From an uncultured Sediminibacterium sp. (lineage in GTDB: Bacteria > Bacteroidota > Bacteroidia > Chitinophagales > Chitinophagaceae): a stretch of DNA of 5,497 bases. A model generated the notes under the pieces. The model saw only the letters and a program-made list of their open reading frames with translations, was not told where the DNA came from and made no database searches. The stretch spans positions 1-5,497 of the forward strand of contig CALEST010000114.1 in the NCBI GenBank assembly GCA_937907555.1. The letters are read 5' to 3'. Position 1 is the first letter of the stretch, and each line of letters starts with the position of its first letter. Positions 1 through 5,497 of the stretch are shown one piece after another. A program made the position numbers and the translations under genes.

Positions 1-288
1 GCCGATTATCTGGAAGTGAAGGAGGAAACCATGCCTTCTGTAATGCAGGCCAGACAGATCATTGAATGCATCAGACTTTTACCCCTTGGCTATAGAACAG
101 TTTTGAATTTATATGCCATGGAAGGATACAGTCACAAAGAAATAGCAGATATGCTAGACATTGAAGAAAGCACGAGCAGAAGTCAGTACACGAGGGCAAA
201 GTCTATGCTGGAAGCTATTTTGATTAAGAGAAGAATTATTGAGCAACCCAGAGAAAAATTCTCATGGGCAGCTGCTTTTAAGCGGTAG
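1..288 (+). CDS. ECF RNA polymerase sigma factor, C-terminal part (5' end outside window)
   Basis: This is the C-terminal end of an extracytoplasmic-function sigma-70 family factor, which directs RNA polymerase to a specific promoter set. The reading frame is open to the first base of the window, so the GTG at 16 and ATG at 31 are internal codons and the true start lies upstream. About 95 codons are present. What can be seen is sigma region 4: a helix with the typical LPLGYRTVLNLYAMEGYSHKEIA sequence type (LP-x-GYRTV about 60 bases into the window, GYSHKEIA around 124-147), followed by a recognition helix with the pattern STSRSQYTRAK (about 169-201), the usual 'GTSKSQLxRAR' position of Bacteroidota ECF factors. 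Region 2 is not in the window. The stop is ten bases ahead of the next gene, an N-terminally membrane-anchored protein, which is the usual arrangement of an ECF factor with its membrane regulator. Target promoters and the inducing signal cannot be read from this fragment. Confidence 0.85.
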   Translation, partial: ADYLEVKEETMPSVMQARQIIECIRLLPLGYRTVLNLYAMEGYSHKEIADMLDIEESTSRSQYTRAKSMLEAILIKRRIIEQPREKFSWAAAFKR

Positions 289-298
289 CAATTAGGAT

Positions 299-1723
299 AT
301 GGATCGTAAGTATAACCAAGACAAAGCATTTGAGCAATTCCTAAGGGAAGAGCTGAAGGACCATCGCATGTATCCTGCGGATAGTGTATGGAAACAAATC
401 CGTACCCATATTCACGGTAATCCTGCATGGCCTGCATTAACGGTTATTTCCATGCTCATCATTGTTGGTTTAACGGTTTCCACTTTACTGATTGCGCCTT
501 CTGCACATCAATTTAATTTTGATACCAGCAATATCCATAAAGCTGAGCAATCAATGGTAGAGCAAAGAATGCACGCCCCCAGTCCTAAGGAAGCCTATTA
601 CCATGCCATTGAACCACAGCACTTAACCCAACATGCCATTAAACAGCGCATGGTTGTAGAAACCAGTCTCACTGTAAACAATACTACTATTCCTACAGTT
701 GAAACAGGAATTAAAAACCAGTGGCAGATGACTGGGGTAACGATGAAAAATAATATTGCAGCTCAGCAATTAAAGCCGGTAATCAGGGAAGAAGCTGAAC
801 CTGCTGTTGTTGCTGAAAAATCTGATCCGGAATCTGTTACAGAGAAAACATGGTCTGGTAATATTACCAAGATTGCGCTGGCTTCAGTACCGGAAAAAAC
901 GCCGCTGAACATTAATCTTTCTGATGAAAAATTAACGCCGGCTGTTAACCATTCGCTTCAACTTCCAATAGCTAACAAAAGAATCGGTTTCCAGTTTTAC
1001 GTTACTCCATCTACCAGCTATCGTTCTTTATCTGATGCAGAAGTAAAAGAAATTGTTCAACCCAATAACAATGCCATTATTCCTGCCCAGAACGTTCCAC
1101 TGGCATTGAGTTATACAGCAGGTGTAAATGAAGTAGTAAGACATAGACCTGCAATGGGTCTGGAAGTGGGGTTGGCAGCATTGTACAATATCAATTCCCG
1201 TCTTAAATTCAAAGCTGGTTTACAATTAAATATTCGTCAATACCATATTGAAACCTTCCGGGGTGCCAATAGTATAGCTACTGTTTCATTACTCAATAAC
1301 GGAAGCATTGAAAATTTAAACCTGTTCTCCAGTTACAACAATACGGCAGGATACAAACAGGAACAATTAAACAACAAGAGTTACCAGGTGGCCGTTCCAT
1401 TGGGTGTACAATGGGATATCATCAAAGGCAAACAATTTGGCATCAGTGCTGAAGCTACTGTTCAGCCCACCTATTCATTTAACTCAAGTGTATTCCTGCT
1501 TTCAACAGATTATAAAAACTATACCGATGGCAATGGTTTTGTCAGAAGATGGAATGTTAACACCAGTGCCGGTATTCATATCAACTTTAAATCGGGTTCC
1601 AATCAATGGCAACTGGGACCACAAATCAGGTATCAGCACTTACCTACCTATACCAACCGCTATCCTATTAAAGAGTATTTAATGGATTATGGTATTCGCC
1701 TTGCTTATACGAAACAACGTTAG
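299..1723 (+). CDS. Membrane-anchored protein with C-terminal outer-membrane-type beta-barrel domain; probable partner/anti-sigma of the upstream ECF factor
   Basis: This 474-residue protein has four visible parts. Residues 1-43 are charged and predicted cytosolic; they contain a YPADSVWKQI motif (25-34) of the kind found at the cytosolic end of Bacteroidota anti-sigma-like proteins. Residues 44-66 form one hydrophobic helix ending in LLIAP. Residues 67-227 are a polar, Gln/Thr/Glu-rich linker with no recognised domain. From residue 228 (RIGFQFYVTPSTSYRSL) to the end, alternating hydrophobic/polar strands with glycines and aromatics resemble the small 'outer membrane beta-barrel' domains common in Bacteroidota. 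No cleavable signal peptide is evident, because the hydrophobic segment is too far from the N-terminus. The ATG at 299 follows the sigma gene by ten bases; an AGGA at 294-297 is too close to act as a ribosome site, which is normal in this phylum. That it binds or regulates the sigma factor is inferred from gene order and from the short cytosolic tail. An alternative reading is simply an unclassified membrane protein. Confidence 0.7.
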   Translation: MDRKYNQDKAFEQFLREELKDHRMYPADSVWKQIRTHIHGNPAWPALTVISMLIIVGLTVSTLLIAPSAHQFNFDTSNIHKAEQSMVEQRMHAPSPKEAYYHAIEPQHLTQHAIKQRMVVETSLTVNNTTIPTVETGIKNQWQMTGVTMKNNIAAQQLKPVIREEAEPAVVAEKSDPESVTEKTWSGNITKIALASVPEKTPLNINLSDEKLTPAVNHSLQLPIANKRIGFQFYVTPSTSYRSLSDAEVKEIVQPNNNAIIPAQNVPLALSYTAGVNEVVRHRPAMGLEVGLAALYNINSRLKFKAGLQLNIRQYHIETFRGANSIATVSLLNNGSIENLNLFSSYNNTAGYKQEQLNNKSYQVAVPLGVQWDIIKGKQFGISAEATVQPTYSFNSSVFLLSTDYKNYTDGNGFVRRWNVNTSAGIHINFKSGSNQWQLGPQIRYQHLPTYTNRYPIKEYLMDYGIRLAYTKQR

Positions 1724-1739
1724 TGTAGTTGATTTTGGA

Positions 1740-1747
1740 TAGCTTTG
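1740..1747 (+). promoter_or_regulatory. Bacteroidota-type -7 promoter element (TAGCTTTG)
   Basis: TAGCTTTG matches the Bacteroidota housekeeping -7 consensus TAnnTTTG exactly. It lies four bases before the ATG of the lipoprotein gene, so transcription would start at or very near the start codon. I see no convincing TTTG-type -33 element at the right distance (around 1710-1722), which lowers confidence. If active, it would give the lipoprotein-uvrC pair a promoter separate from the upstream sigma-factor operon. Confidence 0.45.
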
Positions 1748-1751
1748 CAAC

Positions 1752-2342
1752 ATGAAATTTCAGTCGTCTTTTTGCGGATGGGTTATGCTATTTTTTTTAA
1801 CCCCCTTTGTTTCTTGTGAGTCTAAACAAAGCAAAGCAGAAAAAAAGGAAGTCTCCCTTTCGGATACGGCAAAGTTCTACTCAATTGAGCGGTACATAAA
1901 GGATGAAATGCAATATGTTGATTTAAGAGACTTCTCTATCACAGAAACCAAGATTACAGCCGGTGACAGTAGTACCCAATCCATAACCAAAGACGAATTT
2001 TTATCCATTGCAACAGAGATATTGAATCAAACCAACTGGTTTGCCCAAAATAAATTTTTATATAAGGAAACGGTATTTCAGGATTTGGGAACAGAGAGTT
2101 ATACCATTAATTACCAAACTGACCAGGCTGATATTAAAAGCATTGATTTACTGCTGAATGAACAAACCAATCTACCCAAAAGACTGTTTATAAGAATGAT
2201 TCGTCAGGAAGGTGAAATAACCAGCACCATACAGTATAGCTGGGTTACCGGAAAACAATTCAGTATTGCTAAATCTGTAAAGAAAAGTACGGATTTAATT
2301 GAGCAAAGCAGTAAGACCATTCAGTGGATAAACAGGCCTTAA
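1752..2342 (+). CDS. Predicted lipoprotein of unknown function, upstream of uvrC
   Basis: I do not recognise the family of this 196-residue protein. It begins with a signal sequence: a lysine at position 2, a hydrophobic core (about residues 10-20, GWVMLFFLTPF) and a lipobox-like FVSC ending at Cys22, followed by a Glu/Lys/Ser-rich tether. This predicts export, cleavage by signal peptidase II and lipid attachment, although the residue at -3 is Phe rather than the preferred Leu. The mature part (about 174 residues) has a helical-looking segment near DEFLSIATEILNQ (about 81-93) and then beta-rich stretches such as ESYTINYQ and STIQYSWVTGKQFSIAKSV, so a small mixed alpha/beta periplasmic domain is plausible. 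No catalytic motif is visible. The stop codon is one base before the uvrC start, so the two are probably translationally coupled. A direct role in DNA repair is unlikely for an exported protein, and the pairing may be only transcriptional. Confidence 0.75.
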   Translation: MKFQSSFCGWVMLFFLTPFVSCESKQSKAEKKEVSLSDTAKFYSIERYIKDEMQYVDLRDFSITETKITAGDSSTQSITKDEFLSIATEILNQTNWFAQNKFLYKETVFQDLGTESYTINYQTDQADIKSIDLLLNEQTNLPKRLFIRMIRQEGEITSTIQYSWVTGKQFSIAKSVKKSTDLIEQSSKTIQWINRP

Positions 2343-2343
2343 A

Positions 2344-4152
2344 ATGACCCAGGAAGCATTTCAGAAAATAGCACATACCATTCCTCTGGAGCCCGGGGTA
2401 TATAAATACTTTGATGCCAATAAAGAACTGATATATGTAGGTAAGGCAAAGAGCCTGCGTAAAAGAGTAAGCTCTTATTTCAGTAAATCCTTTGTAGGAT
2501 ACAAAACGCATGAACTGGTTAAAAGAATTCACAGAATTGAATTCACGATAGTAGGCTCAGAACAGGATGCATTTTTATTGGAAAATGCATTAATTAAAGA
2601 GTACAAGCCCAAGTACAATATTGAGCTGAAGGACGATAAAACCTATCCTTATATTGTTGTAAAGAGAGAACCCTTCCCCCGGATTTTTTTAACCAGAAGA
2701 AAAATCAATGATGGCTCTGAATACATTGGTCCATTTACTTCTGCTGGTAAAGTGAGAGAATTGATTGAGTTTGTAAAACAGTATATCCCTCTGCGATCCT
2801 GTAAGCTTAATCTGAGTAAAGAAAATATTGCTGCAGGAAAATTTAAAGTCTGCCTGGAATACCATCTGGGCAATTGCAAAGGACCCTGTGAAGGATTACA
2901 AAGTCTGGAAGATTATCAGAATGGGATATTGCAGATGAAAAATATTTTAAAAGGAAATTTAGGATCGGTGATTGCACAATTCAAAGATGAAATGCAGCAG
3001 CATGCCATGAATCTGGAATTTGAGAAAGCAGAAATGGTCCGAAAAAAAATTGAACATCTTGAAAATTATCAGGCTTCTTCTGTAGTAGTTAGTAAGCATT
3101 TAACCAATCTGGATGTATTCAGTATTGCAAAAGAAGACAACAAAGCCTATGTGAATTATTTAATGGTTCAGAACGGAACCATTGTACAAACACATTCTGT
3201 TCCTGTTGAAACAAAGCTGGAAGAAACAGAAGAAGAAGTGCTGGTTTGGGTAATTGGTGAATTGCGTCATACATTCAACAGTATAGCAAAGGAAGTGATT
3301 GTTCCCTTCCCTATTGAATATCCAGACACTTCGTTAATCATCACTGTGCCAAAAGCCGGCGATAAGAGAAAACTACTGGACCTGTCCTTAAAAAATATTG
3401 CCTATTATCAGGCAGAACTACGCAAGAAGAAAATATTACACCTGGAAGGAAAAACAGAGCAGGAACAGAAAAAAGTATTGTACGAAATACAGCAATACTT
3501 ACAATTAAGTGAAGCCCCCTTACATATTGAATGTTTTGATAACTCTAACTTTCAGGGAGCTTACCCGGTAAGCGCCATGGTATGTTTTAAGAACGGCGTA
3601 CCCTCAAAAAATGATTATCGTCGTTTCAATGTAAAAACAGTAGAAGGCATCAACGATTTTGCCACCATGAAGGAAGTGGTTTACAGAAGATATAAAAGAC
3701 TGAAAGAAGCGGAAGAACCTTTTCCTCAGCTGGTCATTATAGATGGCGGTAAAGGACAACTGGGGGCCGCCATGGATGCATTCCGGTCGCTGGATTTAAT
3801 AGGAACAACAACCGTAGTTGGTTTAGCAAAGAATGAGGAAGAAATCTTTTTTCCAGGAGACAAAGCATCTATTAAACTTCCCTGGGATAGTGATGCACTG
3901 AAACTGGTTCGCAGAATTCGGGATGAAGTACATCGTTTTGGAATTACTTTTCATAGAAATCAACGCTCAAAAGGAACATTCAAAAATGAACTGGAGCAAA
4001 TCCCGGGTATCGGAAAAGCTACTATTGAAGAATTGCTGAGAACCTTTAAATCGGTAAAAAACATAAAGCTTCAATCGGAACAATCCTTAGCCACCATCAT
4101 TGGTGCCAGCAGGGCTGCAATACTCATTCACTATTTTCAGAGTAAGGCATAA
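2344..4152 (+). CDS. uvrC: UvrC, excinuclease ABC subunit C (nucleotide excision repair endonuclease)
   Basis: UvrC cuts the damaged DNA strand on both sides of a lesion after UvrA and UvrB have located it. This 602-residue protein is full length for the family (about 600) and has every expected part. The N-terminal GIY-YIG nuclease, which makes the 3' cut, shows GVY (18-20), YVGK (31-34), Arg39 and the metal-binding Glu80 in LLENALIK. Four cysteines, Cys153, Cys170, Cys178 and Cys182, sit where the family's iron-sulphur cluster has been described. A UVR motif for UvrB contact is at about 207-242. The RNase H-like C-terminal nuclease, which makes the 5' cut, has Asp399 (CFDNSN), Asp467 (IDGGKGQL) and His530 (DEVHRFG), matching the family DDH triad. 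A helix-hairpin-helix follows (IPGIGKAT, 553-560), with a second, less typical one near IIGAS. The gene begins one base after the lipoprotein stop, has no Shine-Dalgarno sequence, and is followed directly by a terminator hairpin. Nothing suggests loss of function. Confidence 0.98.
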   Translation: MTQEAFQKIAHTIPLEPGVYKYFDANKELIYVGKAKSLRKRVSSYFSKSFVGYKTHELVKRIHRIEFTIVGSEQDAFLLENALIKEYKPKYNIELKDDKTYPYIVVKREPFPRIFLTRRKINDGSEYIGPFTSAGKVRELIEFVKQYIPLRSCKLNLSKENIAAGKFKVCLEYHLGNCKGPCEGLQSLEDYQNGILQMKNILKGNLGSVIAQFKDEMQQHAMNLEFEKAEMVRKKIEHLENYQASSVVVSKHLTNLDVFSIAKEDNKAYVNYLMVQNGTIVQTHSVPVETKLEETEEEVLVWVIGELRHTFNSIAKEVIVPFPIEYPDTSLIITVPKAGDKRKLLDLSLKNIAYYQAELRKKKILHLEGKTEQEQKKVLYEIQQYLQLSEAPLHIECFDNSNFQGAYPVSAMVCFKNGVPSKNDYRRFNVKTVEGINDFATMKEVVYRRYKRLKEAEEPFPQLVIIDGGKGQLGAAMDAFRSLDLIGTTTVVGLAKNEEEIFFPGDKASIKLPWDSDALKLVRRIRDEVHRFGITFHRNQRSKGTFKNELEQIPGIGKATIEELLRTFKSVKNIKLQSEQSLATIIGASRAAILIHYFQSKA

Positions 4153-4187
4153 AAAAAGGGCCAGGATAGAAATCCAGCCCCGTTTTT
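4151..4187 (+). terminator. Rho-independent-type terminator of uvrC, possibly bidirectional
   Basis: GGGCCAGGAT (4158-4167) pairs with ATCCAGCCC (4172-4180, plus C4181) around an AGAA loop. The paired blocks are GGAT/ATCC, C-G and GGG/CCC, with single A-A and C-C mismatches between them. A run of seven A's precedes the stem and TTTTT (4183-4187) follows it, extending the stem after an A-G mismatch. The first A's belong to the uvrC stop codon. Read on the minus strand, the same hairpin is followed by seven T's, so it could also stop transcripts coming from gldN. Confidence 0.75.
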
Positions 4188-4244
4188 AAAATCCAATATC
4201 CTATGAAAAACCAAGGTGAAATTACAGTTTCCCTTAGAAAATAT

Positions 4245-4277
4245 AAAAAAAACTTTATTCAACAGATGTGAATAAAG
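4245..4277 (-). terminator. AT-rich hairpin with T-tract on the minus strand, possible backup terminator
   Basis: CTTTATTC (4253-4260) and GAATAAAG (4270-4277) are perfect inverted repeats; A4261 and T4269 can extend the stem to nine pairs around a seven-base loop. Eight A's at 4245-4252 become eight T's directly after the hairpin when read on the minus strand. This is the layout of an intrinsic terminator, placed 66 bases beyond the gldN stop, but the stem has only two G-C pairs and would be weak. It might instead be an mRNA 3'-end structure or a protein-binding palindrome. Confidence 0.4.
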
Positions 4278-4300
4278 AAATATTACAAAGCGATAGAAAT

Positions 4301-4324
4301 AAAAAAAGGGGCAAAGCCCCTTTT
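4301..4324 (-). terminator. Rho-independent terminator of gldN
   Basis: A perfect hairpin lies 20 bases past the gldN stop: AAAAGGGGC (4304-4312) pairs with GCCCCTTTT (4316-4324) around an AAA loop. On the minus strand the GC-rich stem is followed by seven T's (complement of 4301-4307), the standard intrinsic terminator. On the plus strand only four T's follow, so it may also act as a weaker second stop for uvrC read-through. Confidence 0.85.
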
Positions 4325-4343
4325 GATAATGATTTTATTACGA

Positions 4344-5459
4344 TTAGTACGCCCAGAGATCCTGCTCGTAATTCATGATTTTTGATTTGATATTCTCTCC
4401 TTCCAATAATCTGAACAACGGATCTTTTATAAAGGCACTTAAAGACTTGTCTCCCGGGTTATTAATGGTGCTCTTAATGATATAGCTACTGAAGAAGCGG
4501 CTTTCAAACAGTTCTTCCCAGGTCATTCTGGCTGCAATATTTTTAGGATTGTACACATCAAATTTGGTTAAAGACGCTCTGATATCCGGATAATATACCC
4601 AGAATAAAACCCTTGGCATGGACTTACCAGCTACTACTTGTTTGGCAATTGGAGCAATGCCCAGAATTCTGGTGAACATGCGGCTTGCTTCTTTATCGAA
4701 GATTATCTGTTCTTTGATTCTGAATGTATAAACACTATCGGGACTGAATTTTGGCTTTTTAGTAATTACTTTTTCAACTGCACCGGTAGCAGGATCTGTT
4801 ACATCAACTGTATCCAACCCGCCTTCCACCATGGCCAATACCTGTGCGGTAGTCAATGGCTTGGTAAAACGATCGTTATCAGGTGAGAAAGCAACCACAC
4901 TGTCATTTTTAATTGCACTCAATAATAATGAAAAGAAACGCTGGTCGCCATTGTCATCCTGTGCGGGATACATGAAAGACTGATTCATTTTTTCTCTTGC
5001 GTCAATTTCTCTCCAGATAAAATGGCTGAATACCGCATCGTCTTCACGAAGATCTTCGTATTCCAATGGCTTACGATCTCTTACCTGTGTTCTCAGCATT
5101 GCATAATTGTTTCTTAAAGAAACTTCAGGCTTTGCACCAAACCCACCCTGTACAGTAGTGTCATAACTGAATGTAACAGGTGCAGAAGGATTATTGGTTG
5201 TTACAGTTGTATTAGCTGTGCCAAGTGCAGTATTGTTGCTATTTCTGTATCGGGATGTACCACTAATATTATTATTAGGTGTAATAGTGGTATCAGCAGC
5301 CGGATTAACCTGGTTAACCGCATTTTTGGCTGCAGCCGTTTTATTGGTTGTTGCGGGTTTTTTAGGGGCAGGTTTCTTATACTTAGACTGAGCCATTGCA
5401 CCAGTTGAAACAACCAATGCCAAACCCATTAACCAACCTGCATATACCATCTTTTTCAT
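4344..5459 (-). CDS. gldN: GldN/PorN, type IX secretion and gliding motility periplasmic ring protein
   Basis: GldN (PorN in Porphyromonas) joins the lipoprotein GldK/PorK to form the periplasmic ring, attached to the outer membrane, of the type IX secretion system; the GldL-GldM motor acts on this ring. I chose the ATG at 5459 (371 residues), because it gives a good signal peptide: MKK, a hydrophobic core, and AMA before a cut after Ala23. A GTG at 5465 would add two residues. Residues 24 to about 98 are a low-complexity linker, first Lys/Pro/Ala-rich, then Thr/Asn-rich. The conserved domain covers about 115-371 and shows family hallmarks: REDD (138-141), WREIDAREKMN (149-159), EQIIFDKEASRM (250-261), ILGIAP (265-270), LFWVYYPDIR (285-294), NPKN (304-307), RFFSSYIIK (321-329) and a NYEQDLWAY C-terminus. 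The gene directly follows a probable gldM end, as in the conserved gldKLMN order, and a strong terminator follows it. Presence of the T9SS suggests secretion of proteins with C-terminal sorting domains; gliding itself cannot be inferred. Confidence 0.95.
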   Translation of the reverse strand: MKKMVYAGWLMGLALVVSTGAMAQSKYKKPAPKKPATTNKTAAAKNAVNQVNPAADTTITPNNNISGTSRYRNSNNTALGTANTTVTTNNPSAPVTFSYDTTVQGGFGAKPEVSLRNNYAMLRTQVRDRKPLEYEDLREDDAVFSHFIWREIDAREKMNQSFMYPAQDDNGDQRFFSLLLSAIKNDSVVAFSPDNDRFTKPLTTAQVLAMVEGGLDTVDVTDPATGAVEKVITKKPKFSPDSVYTFRIKEQIIFDKEASRMFTRILGIAPIAKQVVAGKSMPRVLFWVYYPDIRASLTKFDVYNPKNIAARMTWEELFESRFFSSYIIKSTINNPGDKSLSAFIKDPLFRLLEGENIKSKIMNYEQDLWAY

Positions 5460-5467
5460 ACACACAC

Positions 5468-5497
5468 TTATTGTAAGGTAAATGAAATATTTTGATC
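5468..5497 (-). CDS. gldM: C-terminal end of the gene upstream of gldN, probably gldM (start outside window)
   Basis: On the minus strand the frame entering at 5497 reads DQNISFTLQ and ends with TAA at 5468-5470, eight bases before the gldN ATG. In the conserved gldKLMN cluster, GldM, the inner-membrane motor subunit whose periplasmic arm contacts the GldK-GldN ring, is encoded immediately before gldN. A short hydrophobic beta-strand-like tail of this kind suits the C-terminal domain of GldM. The identification rests on gene order and nine residues only. The other two minus-strand frames are also open here, so even the reading frame is an inference. Confidence 0.5.
   Translation of the reverse strand, partial: DQNISFTLQ

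Noticed and set aside
183..437. Minus-strand open frame of 84 codons across the sigma factor and the start of its partner gene.
   Set aside because: It lies opposite two well-supported genes and shows no recognisable domain or start signals.
1..1723. Idea that the sigma factor and its partner control the nearby type IX secretion genes.
   Set aside because: ECF control of por genes is known in Porphyromonas, but here the genes are convergent, separated by uvrC and terminators, and no shared promoter element is visible in the window.
2800..2889. The wider first gap in the UvrC cysteine cluster (16 residues between Cys153 and Cys170).
   Set aside because: The last three cysteines keep the family spacing, and an insertion in this loop is compatible with a normal UvrC. 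It does not suggest loss of the cluster.
4203..4271. A 22-codon ATG-TGA reading frame in the intergenic region between uvrC and gldN.
   Set aside because: It is short, has no promoter or ribosome site, and its end runs into the AT-rich inverted repeat. AT-rich spacers produce such frames by chance.
4151..4310. The repeated AAAAAAAGGG sequence at 4151-4160 and 4301-4310 as a possible attachment-site or transposon-end repeat.
   Set aside because: Both copies are the left arms of separate terminator hairpins, and nothing between them resembles mobile DNA.
5194..5413. Overlapping open frames of 65 and 70 codons on both strands inside the start of gldN.
   Set aside because: They arise from the low-complexity Thr/Asn/Lys coding sequence of the GldN linker. 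The GldN frame is supported by signal peptide, family motifs and operon position.

Overview
The window looks like an ordinary chromosomal stretch of a Bacteroidota bacterium, most likely from the Chitinophagaceae or close relatives. The evidence is the GldN/PorN type IX secretion protein, an ECF sigma factor paired with a membrane-anchored beta-barrel protein, a TAnnTTTG-type promoter element, the near absence of Shine-Dalgarno sequences, and a moderately AT-rich composition. No mobile element, CRISPR array, tRNA or rRNA is visible.

Left part, plus strand (1-4187). The window opens inside an ECF sigma factor gene, of which only the C-terminal region-4 helix-turn-helix part is present. Ten bases later comes a 474-residue protein with a short cytosolic N-terminus, one membrane helix, a long linker and a C-terminal beta-barrel-like domain; it is probably the sigma factor's membrane partner. 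After 28 bases, which contain a good -7 promoter element, follow a small predicted lipoprotein of unknown function and, one base after its stop codon, a complete uvrC (nucleotide excision repair nuclease). A hairpin with a T-tract closes uvrC.

Middle (4153-4343). A 191-base convergent intergenic region holds three hairpins with A/T tracts: one just after uvrC, one AT-rich, and one GC-rich just after gldN. They are best read as back-to-back transcription terminators.

Right part, minus strand (4344-5497). A complete gldN (porN) encodes the periplasmic ring component of the type IX secretion/gliding machinery. The last nine codons of the preceding gene, most likely gldM, are at the window edge, so this is the 3' end of a gldKLM(N) operon.

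The genes fall into three apparently unrelated functions: signalling by sigma factor and membrane partner, DNA repair, and T9SS secretion. I see no strong sign of a new system. The points most worth a second look are the two-membrane topology of the sigma factor's partner, the promoter lying almost on the lipoprotein start codon, the tight coupling of that lipoprotein to uvrC, and the stacked terminators.
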